From contig SKRY01000481.1 of the NCBI GenBank assembly GCA_007118235.1, positions 1-12,964 on the forward strand: 12,964 nucleotides of DNA. The letters are read 5' to 3'. The stretch is from Candidatus Hydrogenedentota bacterium. GTDB lineage: Bacteria > Hydrogenedentota > Hydrogenedentia > Hydrogenedentales > SLHB01. A program made the position numbers and the translations under genes. The first letter of the stretch is position 1, and every line of letters starts with the position of its first letter. The notes under the pieces are model-generated. The model saw nothing but the letters and a program-made list of their open reading frames with translations. It ran no database searches and was not told the origin of the DNA. Positions 6,749-12,423 of the stretch are shown here, in pieces.

Positions 6749-7903
6749 ATGCGGACAAAGGCGAACCGGGTGGCGGGCGGCATCATTGCGTCCTTGACCC
6801 TCCTTGTTTTGCTTATTCTATGGGTGGACGCGCGGCAAGACGGGGCCGAGGAAGGCGACTGGCTCGACGCGGTGCGGCCGGGGGCGGCGCACCGAATTCC
6901 CGGGGAGCAAGGCGGCAGCCCCCATATGTTGCCTGGACTTGACGGGGATCCCGCCACGGCCCCCGTCATCGCGGTGCGGGAGACGGAAGTGGACGCGGGG
7001 GTGATATCCCGCGAAGCCCCGTCGGATGTGGAAATCACCATATTCAATGAGGGCCGGCGGACCCTGGTGATCAGTGATGTGATCACGGATGACGGCAGCA
7101 CGGTGAGGGCCATCGGAGAGACCGCCATTCCCGGGGGCGGGGAGACCGTGATGACGGTCTCGGTGAACCCCGCATTCATGCAAGGCTTCGAGACGGAGTA
7201 CGAAGTCACCCTTGTCTCCAATGATCCGCGGCGCAGCCGGCTTCCCCTTCGCATCAGGGCCGAAGTCGAGCCTGAGTTCGCCATTGAGCCGCCCTATTTC
7301 GATTTTGGCGAGGTGGCGCTGGGTGAAACGGTGGAACGAACGCTGCGTGTCCGGCAGGTCTCGGAGGTCCCTGTCTCGGTGACGGGCGTGGAGCCTTTGG
7401 CGCCCGCGCCTGGCCTCTCGCTGCACCACGAACAGGCGCCCGAATCGGAATGGGAAGACCCGGATCGTCCCGAGTATCTGATTACCGCGGTCTATTCGCC
7501 TTCCGGCGAGGTGGGATCGCGCCAGACCGTGTTAAGCCTGAACACGTCGTTGGAGCGGCTCCCCCGGCTGGGGTTGGCGGTAACGGCCGAGGTGGTTTCG
7601 TTTTATGAAATTGAGCCCCGGCGCATCCGCATTACCGAACCCGTGCAACCAGGTCAGGAAGCCATAGCGGCGGCGACGGTTTCGGCGGATCGCCCCATCG
7701 CCATCGAGGACCTCGTTGTGACAGGGGAAGACTTCACAGTGGACCTGCGCCCAGGGGACGATCCCAACACGAGCCGTATTGTCCTCAATGTTTCGCCGGA
7801 GGCCGCAACGGGCCGGCGTACGGCGCAAATCGAATTTTCAGTCGTTTCCGAACAGGAGGCCGTGGCCGACAGTATTCAGCTCATCGTGCAGGTTGCCGAA
7901 TAA
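6749..7903 (+). CDS. Membrane-anchored DUF1573-like Ig-fold repeat protein
   Basis: This 384-aa protein has a single N-terminal membrane helix (about 9-26; IIASLTLLVLLILWV) and no clear cleavage site, so it is probably anchored with its body outside the cytoplasm. Three beta-rich modules of about 90-110 residues follow (roughly 73-172, 173-285, 286-383). Module 1 has the DUF1573/ASH-like pattern VDAGVISREAPSDVEITIFN...GRRTLVISDVITDDGS...IPGGGETV...VTLVSNDPRRSRLPLRI. Module 2 opens with PYFDFGEVALGETVERTLRV. The cysteine pair often found after the first strands of DUF1573 domains is absent, and the whole protein has no cysteine. GGAGGG (6735-6740) lies 8 nt before the ATG, which is 3 nt after the kinase stop, so the two are coupled. 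Its molecular role is unknown. It is probably an envelope scaffold or adhesion-type protein, which is inference. Confidence 0.72.
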   Translation: MRTKANRVAGGIIASLTLLVLLILWVDARQDGAEEGDWLDAVRPGAAHRIPGEQGGSPHMLPGLDGDPATAPVIAVRETEVDAGVISREAPSDVEITIFNEGRRTLVISDVITDDGSTVRAIGETAIPGGGETVMTVSVNPAFMQGFETEYEVTLVSNDPRRSRLPLRIRAEVEPEFAIEPPYFDFGEVALGETVERTLRVRQVSEVPVSVTGVEPLAPAPGLSLHHEQAPESEWEDPDRPEYLITAVYSPSGEVGSRQTVLSLNTSLERLPRLGLAVTAEVVSFYEIEPRRIRITEPVQPGQEAIAAATVSADRPIAIEDLVVTGEDFTVDLRPGDDPNTSRIVLNVSPEAATGRRTAQIEFSVVSEQEAVADSIQLIVQVAE

Positions 7904-8023
7904 TACGAGGGGCGTTGTGCGTTCCCTACAAGACTACTCCGCCCGTCCAAGGGGCAGGGGACCGAAAGGCCCAGGTCTGGGGCAAGGAATGAGGCGCCGG
8001 TTGATGACAGGGACAAGCTGCCA

Positions 8024-9481
8024 ATGATGATTACCTACACGGAAGCGCGGGACAGGCTGCGCCGCCACGGCCAGGAGCACATAGTCCGCTTCTGGGACCA
8101 ACTCAACGACACGGAGCGGGCAACGCTTCTTACCGATATCGAGCAGGTGGACTTTGAACTGCTTACGGGGCTGATCAATGAGTTGGTCTTGACCGAGCCC
8201 GCTCCGGAATACTTTGATTGCATCGAGCCCGTTGACGTGATTCCGCCGCCGGAACCGGGGCGGCCTGACGCGGATGAGGCGCTTGAGGCCGGGGAAGCCG
8301 CGCTCCGGGCTGGCCGGGTGGGAGCGATGGTGGTGGCGGGCGGACAAGGCACGCGCTTGGGGTGTTCCGGGCCCAAGGGCGCCTATCCCATTGGCCCCAT
8401 TACGGGCAAGTCGCTCTTCGAATACCACGCCGGGAAAATCCTCAACATCCAGGACCGCTACGGATGCGTGGCGCCATGGTATATCATGGTAAGCGAGGCC
8501 AATCACGCGGAGACCCGCCAATTCTTCGAGGAACATGACTATTTCGGCCTGGAGCCAGACCAAACCGTCTTTTTCCAGCAGGCGATGGTCCCATGCGTGG
8601 ATGAAGCGGGCTTCATGCTCCTTGACCAGCGCCACCGGCTTGCGCGCAATCCCAACGGCCACGGCGGGGCCATTCCCGCCATGGTTGAAAGCGGCATTTG
8701 CGGCCACGCCAAGGAGCGGGGCATTGATATTCTAAGCTACTTTCAAGTGGACAACTGGGCGCTCAACGTAATCGATCCCCATTTCGTTGGCTACCATCTC
8801 CTCCATGGCGCCGAAATGTCCTCGAAAGCGCACCGAAAGCGGAAAGTGCGGGAGAACGTGGGGATTCACTGCATGTGCGATGGGGAATACCGGGTCATCG
8901 AGTATTCCGAGTTGGATCGCTTCCCGCAGTTGCTTGAGACCGACGCCGGGGGAAACCCCCTTCATTTCGCGGGAAATCCGGCGATTCATGTGCTTTCGGT
9001 GGACTTTATTGAGAAGGTCTACCGCAATTACCGGGAGTTTCCCTGGCACAAAGCCCACAAGAAGATCGCCTACGTGAACGAGGCGGGTGAACGTGTTCTC
9101 CCACAGTCTCCCAACGGGTACAAGTTCGAGACCTTTGTGTTCGACGCGCTCCGCTTCATTCGCCATGATCCCGTTGTCGTGGAGATCCATCGCAAGAACG
9201 AATACACCCCCATCAAGGAACTCGCGGGTTCCAACAGCGTCGAGGAAGCCCGCCGCCTGCGAACCCAGTGGTGGGCGGAATGGTTGGAAGCGGCGGGGTA
9301 TGCCGTGCCCCGGGACAAGGACGGCCGCGTCCTCTATCCCATCGAGATTAGTCCCCGCTTCGCGATGACGAAGGACGAATTCCTGCGCAAGGCCAACAGC
9401 TTCTCCTGGCCCATGGATGGCCCCTTGGCGATTGGCCCCGAGGGCGAAGTCGAGACCGTTCGCGCCGTGCAATCCGTGTAA
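8024..9481 (+). CDS. UAP1-like UDP-sugar pyrophosphorylase (UDPGP type 1 family)
   Basis: This is a cytoplasmic uridylyltransferase of eukaryotic UAP1/UDPGP type, most likely making UDP-GlcNAc (or another UDP-hexose) from UTP and the sugar 1-phosphate. The 485-aa length fits. Motifs in order: AMVVAGGQGTRLGCSGPKGAYPI (101-123, nucleotide-binding loop with PKG), MVPCVD (188-193), NPNGHGGAIPAM (209-220, the GNGG region), SYFQVDN (238-244, with a metal-binding-type Asp243), HFAGNPAIHVLS (314-325, matching the UAP1 'NAGNIxNHffT' segment), KKIAYVNEAGERVLPQSPNGYKFETFVFDAL (346-376) and NEYTPIKEL (392-400). The last two match the UAP1 'PNGiKmEkFVFD' and 'EFSPLKN' motifs. A weak AGGG (8009-8012) lies upstream, and a second ATG directly follows (8027). 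The preceding 120 nt (7904-8023) hold no visible gene. Together with the GlcNAc-kinase-like gene this suggests an amino-sugar nucleotide route. Exact sugar specificity is not certain. Confidence 0.85.
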   Translation: MMITYTEARDRLRRHGQEHIVRFWDQLNDTERATLLTDIEQVDFELLTGLINELVLTEPAPEYFDCIEPVDVIPPPEPGRPDADEALEAGEAALRAGRVGAMVVAGGQGTRLGCSGPKGAYPIGPITGKSLFEYHAGKILNIQDRYGCVAPWYIMVSEANHAETRQFFEEHDYFGLEPDQTVFFQQAMVPCVDEAGFMLLDQRHRLARNPNGHGGAIPAMVESGICGHAKERGIDILSYFQVDNWALNVIDPHFVGYHLLHGAEMSSKAHRKRKVRENVGIHCMCDGEYRVIEYSELDRFPQLLETDAGGNPLHFAGNPAIHVLSVDFIEKVYRNYREFPWHKAHKKIAYVNEAGERVLPQSPNGYKFETFVFDALRFIRHDPVVVEIHRKNEYTPIKELAGSNSVEEARRLRTQWWAEWLEAAGYAVPRDKDGRVLYPIEISPRFAMTKDEFLRKANSFSWPMDGPLAIGPEGEVETVRAVQSV

Positions 9482-9492
9482 AGCTTTGAAAA

Positions 9493-9535
9493 CGCCCCTC
9501 TCCCGTGCATCGCCTCAATAGACGGAAGAGGGGCG
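9493..9535 (-). terminator. Rho-independent terminator of the Tat-isomerase gene
   Basis: CGCCCCTCT (9493-9501) pairs with AGAGGGGCG (9527-9535). The stem can extend through one mismatch by CCGT/ACGG, leaving a loop of about 15 nt. Read on the minus strand, the stem is followed by TTTTC (9488-9492), the expected U-tract. On the plus strand it is followed by AAAAC, so termination of the upstream plus-strand gene here would be weaker. Confidence 0.75.
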
Positions 9536-9549
9536 AAAACCGCTGGACG

Positions 9550-11028
9550 TCAGTCAGGCCATGTTAGCGCTTCAATGCCGAAGAGATGGCAGAAGGCGTG
9601 CAGTTCCCGCCGCCAGTTCCCGTAGAAAAGGATGTTGTGGTGGCGCTCGATGGCGCGGGCTTCATGCAAGTCGAAGATGTTGTCGAAGTCTCCGTCCAGC
9701 TTGACCATTGGGGCGACGACGCACCCGCCGGCCGGCGGAACCTCGACTTGCTCGATCACTTCCCCCGTCAAGATGCTCATCCGGGGATCGCCGCCCACCG
9801 GCGTCTCAATGATCGTCACCGGCTCGCCGGGCTCCCAGTGGGGGACGGGCACGGCGTCACGGTTCTCGTGGTGAGGGGCGAAGTGGAAGGGCACGCTGGG
9901 TTGATCGAATCCTTTCAAGCGCGTGGCGCATGTGCAATGGGAGCAGATCATCGCTCCGCGATCGCTTACGGGGACGTTGTTGAACATGAAGCCGGGCCGG
10001 TCGAACAATTGAGGCACGAGCATGAGCGCAACCGCGGAATGCAGATCGCGCTCGCATATCGCGGGCACGCCGCTGTCGAGCAACCGCGCGAAGGCCAGAC
10101 ACGGGTAGGTGGCGTCCCTTCCCGCGGCGCCGAGGCAATGCATGGTGAACGCGTCGGCTTCTTCCCGCTCGATTACGCGCCTCGCGGTCACATAGGCGCG
10201 CACGGCGTTCAAGACATCCTGTTCGGTTGGACCGGCCATCTCGGTGGCTGTTGCGAGGTATTCGTCCGCGAGATTCCTGATCGCATCGCTGACCTCGGTT
10301 TGCTCATAAGCCTCGAGCCAGATGGATTCCGGCAGGTAGCGGAGTTTCGTCCCGTAGAAGGGTATCTCATCCTCGCGGCGCTCCTGGCCTTCCACCACCA
10401 GCAGGCGCATCTCCCGCAGCATGGCGCGGGCCCGAAGCATCTTCATCCCCAGGACTACATCCGAGAAATCTGCCGCGCTGCAGACAAACGCGCCGTGCTG
10501 TGAAGCTTCGCTGGCCTGTCCCACGAAGGTGGTCCCCATTGGGGCATAAGCCACCGTCGGCAGTCCGGTGTCGATGGCCTTATGCACGGTGGGCCAGCCG
10601 GGCGGTTGCCGGTCGAGGACAAAGACGATCAGGCCATCGGGATGTTCCCCAGCCGCTTCCTCCGTCCACGCGCCGGCCTCTTCGGTGGAATGGATGACCT
10701 CTCCTCGGAGATCCACGTCCACCCCAAGCGCCTGGGCGGCGTCGAGTAGCTTCTCCGTGTATTGCTGTTGGGCCGCCTCGCTATCATAGAGCGCCCCCGG
10801 CCAGGAAGGGTGCTCCCGGCGGCGGGCGAAGGCCGCCTTCAATCGTGGTGTATATTCCCCGCCTGGACCGGCCATGTATGCAGGTCCCGTTTCATGGTCA
10901 ACCGCTTCCAGCAGCCGCGTCAGCAGCGGTTGGGCCAGAACCGCGCCGGCCGCCGCGCCGCACGTGCAGAGGAATTGGCGCCGGGATGGATTGCGTTTGC
11001 CATCCCCGTGAACAGTTCGTGGCGTCAT
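9550..11028 (-). CDS. Tat-exported L-fucose/arabinose-isomerase-like protein
   Basis: This 492-aa protein has a twin-arginine signal (NPSRRQFLCTCGAAAGAVLA, 13-32), so it is probably exported folded. The body resembles the FucI/AraA isomerase-like fold: an N-terminal alpha/beta region (about 60-260), then DAFTMHCLGAAG...YPCLAFARLLDSGVPAICERDLHSAVALML (292-337), which parallels the 'CpcLAlsrLndeGipagCEgDvpaal' segment of the family. VSDRGAMICSHCTC (354-367) and a C-terminal ERHHNILFYGNW (461-472) complete it. By analogy with FucI the metal ligands could be Glu326, an acidic residue near 355 and His463 or His464; this is inference. GGAGAG (11035-11040 on the plus map) lies 6 nt before the ATG. 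Most relatives are cytoplasmic, so the Tat signal is unusual. It is followed by a terminator and preceded by another Tat gene 69 nt upstream. Substrate unknown. Confidence 0.7.
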   Translation of the reverse strand: MTPRTVHGDGKRNPSRRQFLCTCGAAAGAVLAQPLLTRLLEAVDHETGPAYMAGPGGEYTPRLKAAFARRREHPSWPGALYDSEAAQQQYTEKLLDAAQALGVDVDLRGEVIHSTEEAGAWTEEAAGEHPDGLIVFVLDRQPPGWPTVHKAIDTGLPTVAYAPMGTTFVGQASEASQHGAFVCSAADFSDVVLGMKMLRARAMLREMRLLVVEGQERREDEIPFYGTKLRYLPESIWLEAYEQTEVSDAIRNLADEYLATATEMAGPTEQDVLNAVRAYVTARRVIEREEADAFTMHCLGAAGRDATYPCLAFARLLDSGVPAICERDLHSAVALMLVPQLFDRPGFMFNNVPVSDRGAMICSHCTCATRLKGFDQPSVPFHFAPHHENRDAVPVPHWEPGEPVTIIETPVGGDPRMSILTGEVIEQVEVPPAGGCVVAPMVKLDGDFDNIFDLHEARAIERHHNILFYGNWRRELHAFCHLFGIEALTWPD

Positions 11029-11097
11029 CGTGCTCTCTCCCCGCGATTCGTGGTTCGCCTCCGTTTACACAATAATCGCCATGCGCTAGCGAAGCCG

Positions 11098-11658
11098 CTA
11101 CCCGCTTGGCGTGTTCAATGTGGGACGGCTGGCGTCCAGGATGTCCGTGAACAGGTGACTCGCCAGCCGGGATGGGGCGTCGTCCCGCATGGGTTCGGGA
11201 TCAGCGGACGCCTCGACGCGGTGCGCGGAGCCGTCGTTCGTGTGCACGACAAGCCCCGGCCGGCCTCGTCCAAGCGTGAGCATGACGGTGTGGCGCGGAT
11301 AGACCAAGCGGGCCGTCAGGTGGGCCGGTATTCCGCTGTCGTTCCGTCTTCCCAACACGGAGACCCGGGCCGGTGTTGCGCCAGGCGCGAGCAGGGCCAG
11401 ACTGATAAGTCCGGCAAAGAGCTGTTCTTCCGGCGCGTGGCCCGTGGGGGGAATGCCGCAATCCATGTGAATGTAACGGATTCCCGCGGCTGCCCGCTGG
11501 CGAAGCGCTTCCAGTTCCCGCTCTGGGAAAAGTGGCGCGCCGAGGGCCGCGTATGCCTTGTCTTGCCCCAACCATCCGCCGGAGCCCACGCTCCAAGCGG
11601 CGGCGCCCACGATGCCCATGAATCCCCTGCGCGAAAGGCTGCCCCTGTGTTGATGCAT
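11098..11658 (-). CDS. Short Tat-signal protein resembling the C-terminal domain of Gfo/Idh/MocA oxidoreductases
   Basis: I chose ATG 11658 because GAGGA (11668-11672) lies 9 nt upstream and the product begins MHQHRGSLSRRGFMG. A longer in-frame start at 11718 would add 20 residues before the signal. The 186-aa protein has a clear Tat signal (SLSRRGFMGIVGAAAWSVGS, 7-26). The rest has segments like the beta-sheet domain of Gfo/Idh/MocA proteins (VSVLGRRNDSGIPAHLTARLVYP...VMLTLGRGRPGLVVHTNDG). No nucleotide-binding Rossmann motif is present, and the Gfo-like part follows the leader almost directly. It may be a specialised exported sugar-binding domain or an eroded oxidoreductase that kept its frame. 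The frame is intact, with no internal stop. It is 69 nt upstream of the Tat isomerase-like gene on the same strand, so the two are probably co-transcribed. The family assignment is tentative. Confidence 0.6.
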   Translation of the reverse strand: MHQHRGSLSRRGFMGIVGAAAWSVGSGGWLGQDKAYAALGAPLFPERELEALRQRAAAGIRYIHMDCGIPPTGHAPEEQLFAGLISLALLAPGATPARVSVLGRRNDSGIPAHLTARLVYPRHTVMLTLGRGRPGLVVHTNDGSAHRVEASADPEPMRDDAPSRLASHLFTDILDASRPTLNTPSG

Positions 11659-11859
11659 CGGATCGGTTCCTCTTGTGTTGCGATTCACGCTTCCGCCTCC
11701 AAGCAAAACGTCCATCATAAGCGTTCACAAGTATATAGTGTGCCCGAGCGTCCGCTTCAGGTCAAGAGTGTGCGGCGGGGTGGGAGAAAATAGGCCGAGG
11801 CTCGTTGAAGAACCGTAGCGCGGGGAGATGAACGTGTGGCAGGGTCCGGGGTGTAATAG
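11659..11859. other. Intergenic region upstream of the Tat gene pair
   Basis: No gene is supported here. It must contain the minus-strand promoter of the Tat pair. The only candidate seen is an AT-rich patch at about 11730-11737 that gives TATACT or TATATA on the minus strand, without a convincing -35 box at 16-18 nt. TTGACC (plus map 11760-11765) is about 22-24 nt away, too far for a standard promoter. The rest is GC-rich and featureless. Confidence 0.35.
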
Positions 11860-11894
11860 AAAAACTCCCTTGGCCCGTTGGTGGGCCAAGGGAG
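11860..11894 (-). terminator. Rho-independent terminator of the small membrane-peptide unit
   Basis: A perfect 12-bp inverted repeat, CTCCCTTGGCCC (11865-11876) and GGGCCAAGGGAG (11883-11894), has a 6-nt loop. On the minus strand it is followed by TTTTT (11860-11864) and then CTATTA. This is a textbook intrinsic terminator on the minus strand, 86 nt after the stop of the 30-aa gene. Confidence 0.9.
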
Positions 11895-11980
11895 CGTGTG
11901 ACAGTCTCCCGATGAATCCCGTTGGACCGACACCGCATGACACTCTGGCCAAACGGCGCTCACCGGGAGGCTGACAGGGG

Positions 11981-12073
11981 TTAAAGTCCGGCCATGATAA
12001 GCCAAACCGCGGCTATGACCGCGCCTCCGGCCAGGAGGCTGATGATGCGCTCCTTCGCGATACCTCGCTCCAT
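11981..12073 (-). CDS. 30-residue single-pass membrane peptide (unrecognised)
   Basis: ATG at 12073 (minus strand) is preceded 7 nt upstream by a perfect AGGAGG (12081-12086 on the plus map) and runs to TAA at 11981-11983. The product begins MERGIAKERIISLLAGG and ends AVIAAVWLIMAGL. It has a charged, amphipathic N-terminus (residues 1-9: two Glu, two Arg, one Lys) and then one uninterrupted hydrophobic segment of about 20 residues (10-30, containing Trp24) reaching the C-terminus. That suggests a small inner-membrane protein with a tail-in-membrane topology. It has its own promoter-like boxes (12141-12169), a 5' leader stem-loop and an intrinsic terminator, which together make it much more credible than its length alone. 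I do not recognise the family. Small regulatory subunits, toxin-like peptides and stress peptides all have this look, and none can be chosen from sequence. Confidence 0.68.
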   Translation of the reverse strand: MERGIAKERIISLLAGGAVIAAVWLIMAGL

Positions 12074-12093
12074 GGATATTCCTCCTCTTGCAT

Positions 12094-12131
12094 TTCAGCG
12101 GGTATGTTCTTCGAACGAATGGGCCGCTGAA
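12094..12131 (-). promoter_or_regulatory. 5' leader stem-loop of the small membrane-peptide transcript
   Basis: TTCAGCGG (12094-12101) and CCGCTGAA (12124-12131) form an 8-bp perfect inverted repeat around a 22-nt loop that itself contains the palindrome TTCGAA. Given the predicted promoter at 12141-12169, transcription would start about 12134, placing this hairpin at the very 5' end of the mRNA. It could stabilise the transcript or be a regulator site. It ends 8 nt before the Shine-Dalgarno. Confidence 0.5.
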
Positions 12132-12140
12132 CCTATTCCT

Positions 12141-12169
12141 AACATATAAGTGAGCAAGGCGCATGCCAA
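12141..12169 (-). promoter_or_regulatory. Sigma70-like promoter of the small membrane-peptide unit
   Basis: On the minus strand TTGGCA (plus map 12164-12169, 5 of 6 matches to TTGACA) is separated by exactly 17 nt from TATGTT (12141-12146, 4 of 6 matches to TATAAT). The spacing is optimal and the downstream gene is small with a strong ribosome binding site, which supports the call. Confidence 0.55.
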
Positions 12170-12253
12170 TTCAGGTCTTACGCGCTAAGTCATTGATGTG
12201 CAAGCCTTTGGGAATGAGAGGGCGCGGGAAGGAGATCGGCGATTTGTTGTGGA
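12170..12253. other. Intergenic stretch between divergent units
   Basis: This stretch lies between the minus-strand small-peptide promoter and the palindrome at 12254. I see no gene with a ribosome binding site, no terminator and no RNA gene. A 30-codon open frame at 12196-12288 lacks a Shine-Dalgarno and crosses the palindrome, so I do not call it. Confidence 0.4.
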
Positions 12254-12316
12254 TTGTCAGTGCTGACAAACTATTGATGGGTAACTGAGATAATAGTTGG
12301 TCATCGCTGACAAACT
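12254..12316. promoter_or_regulatory. Candidate operator: palindrome plus direct repeat
   Basis: TTGTCAG-TG-CTGACAA (12254-12269) is a perfect 7-bp inverted repeat. Its right arm with flanks, GCTGACAAACT (12262-12272), recurs exactly at 12306-12316, 44 bp downstream, which is about four helical turns. Between them AACTATT (12269-12275) and AATAGTT (12292-12298) form a second inverted repeat. The arrangement, in an intergenic region about 110 bp upstream of the YihY-like gene, looks like a multi-site regulator-binding region. The cognate regulator is unknown. Confidence 0.45.
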
Positions 12317-12387
12317 CCTGGATGAGAGCGTCTCAAGGCGGGTGGCGTTCGGGGATTTTGCGCGTTCGAAGCGCATGAAGGCAAGGT

Positions 12388-12417
12388 TTGCTCGCTGGCG
12401 CTGCCAGGGTGTAGTAT
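12388..12417 (+). promoter_or_regulatory. Weak candidate promoter of the YihY-like gene
   Basis: TTGCTC (12388-12393) and TAGTAT (12412-12417) are 18 nt apart on the plus strand. If used, the transcript would begin at or next to the ATG at 12424 and be leaderless, consistent with the lack of a good Shine-Dalgarno (only AGGG at 12406-12409, 14 nt away). Matches are partial. Confidence 0.25.
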
Positions 12418-12423
12418 ATCCCC

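Noticed and set aside
7934..9472. Open frames of 257 and 246 codons on the minus strand opposite the UAP1-like gene, and a similar 222-codon frame at 5915-6583 opposite the kinase
   Set aside because: These are high-GC antisense shadows. The plus-strand proteins carry complete family motifs and the minus frames carry none.
10762..11793. A 343-codon open frame on the plus strand, and another of 305 codons at 9586-10503
   Set aside because: Both lie opposite the two Tat-signal genes, which have clear signal peptides and family motifs. The plus-strand products are low-complexity and recognisably antisense.
11725..12164. Two overlapping open frames of 75 and 135 codons on the minus strand
   Set aside because: They cross the perfect intrinsic terminator and the small membrane-peptide unit in other frames, lack ribosome binding sites and give no domain-like sequence.
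12196..12288. A 30-codon plus-strand open frame beginning MCKPLGMRGRGKEIG
   Set aside because: There is no Shine-Dalgarno, no promoter and no membrane or other pattern, and it runs through the operator-like palindrome.
12395..12407. Small hairpin CTGGC-GCT-GCCAG just before the YihY-like gene
   Set aside because: A 5-bp stem with a 3-nt loop is common by chance in this base composition, and nothing supports a function.
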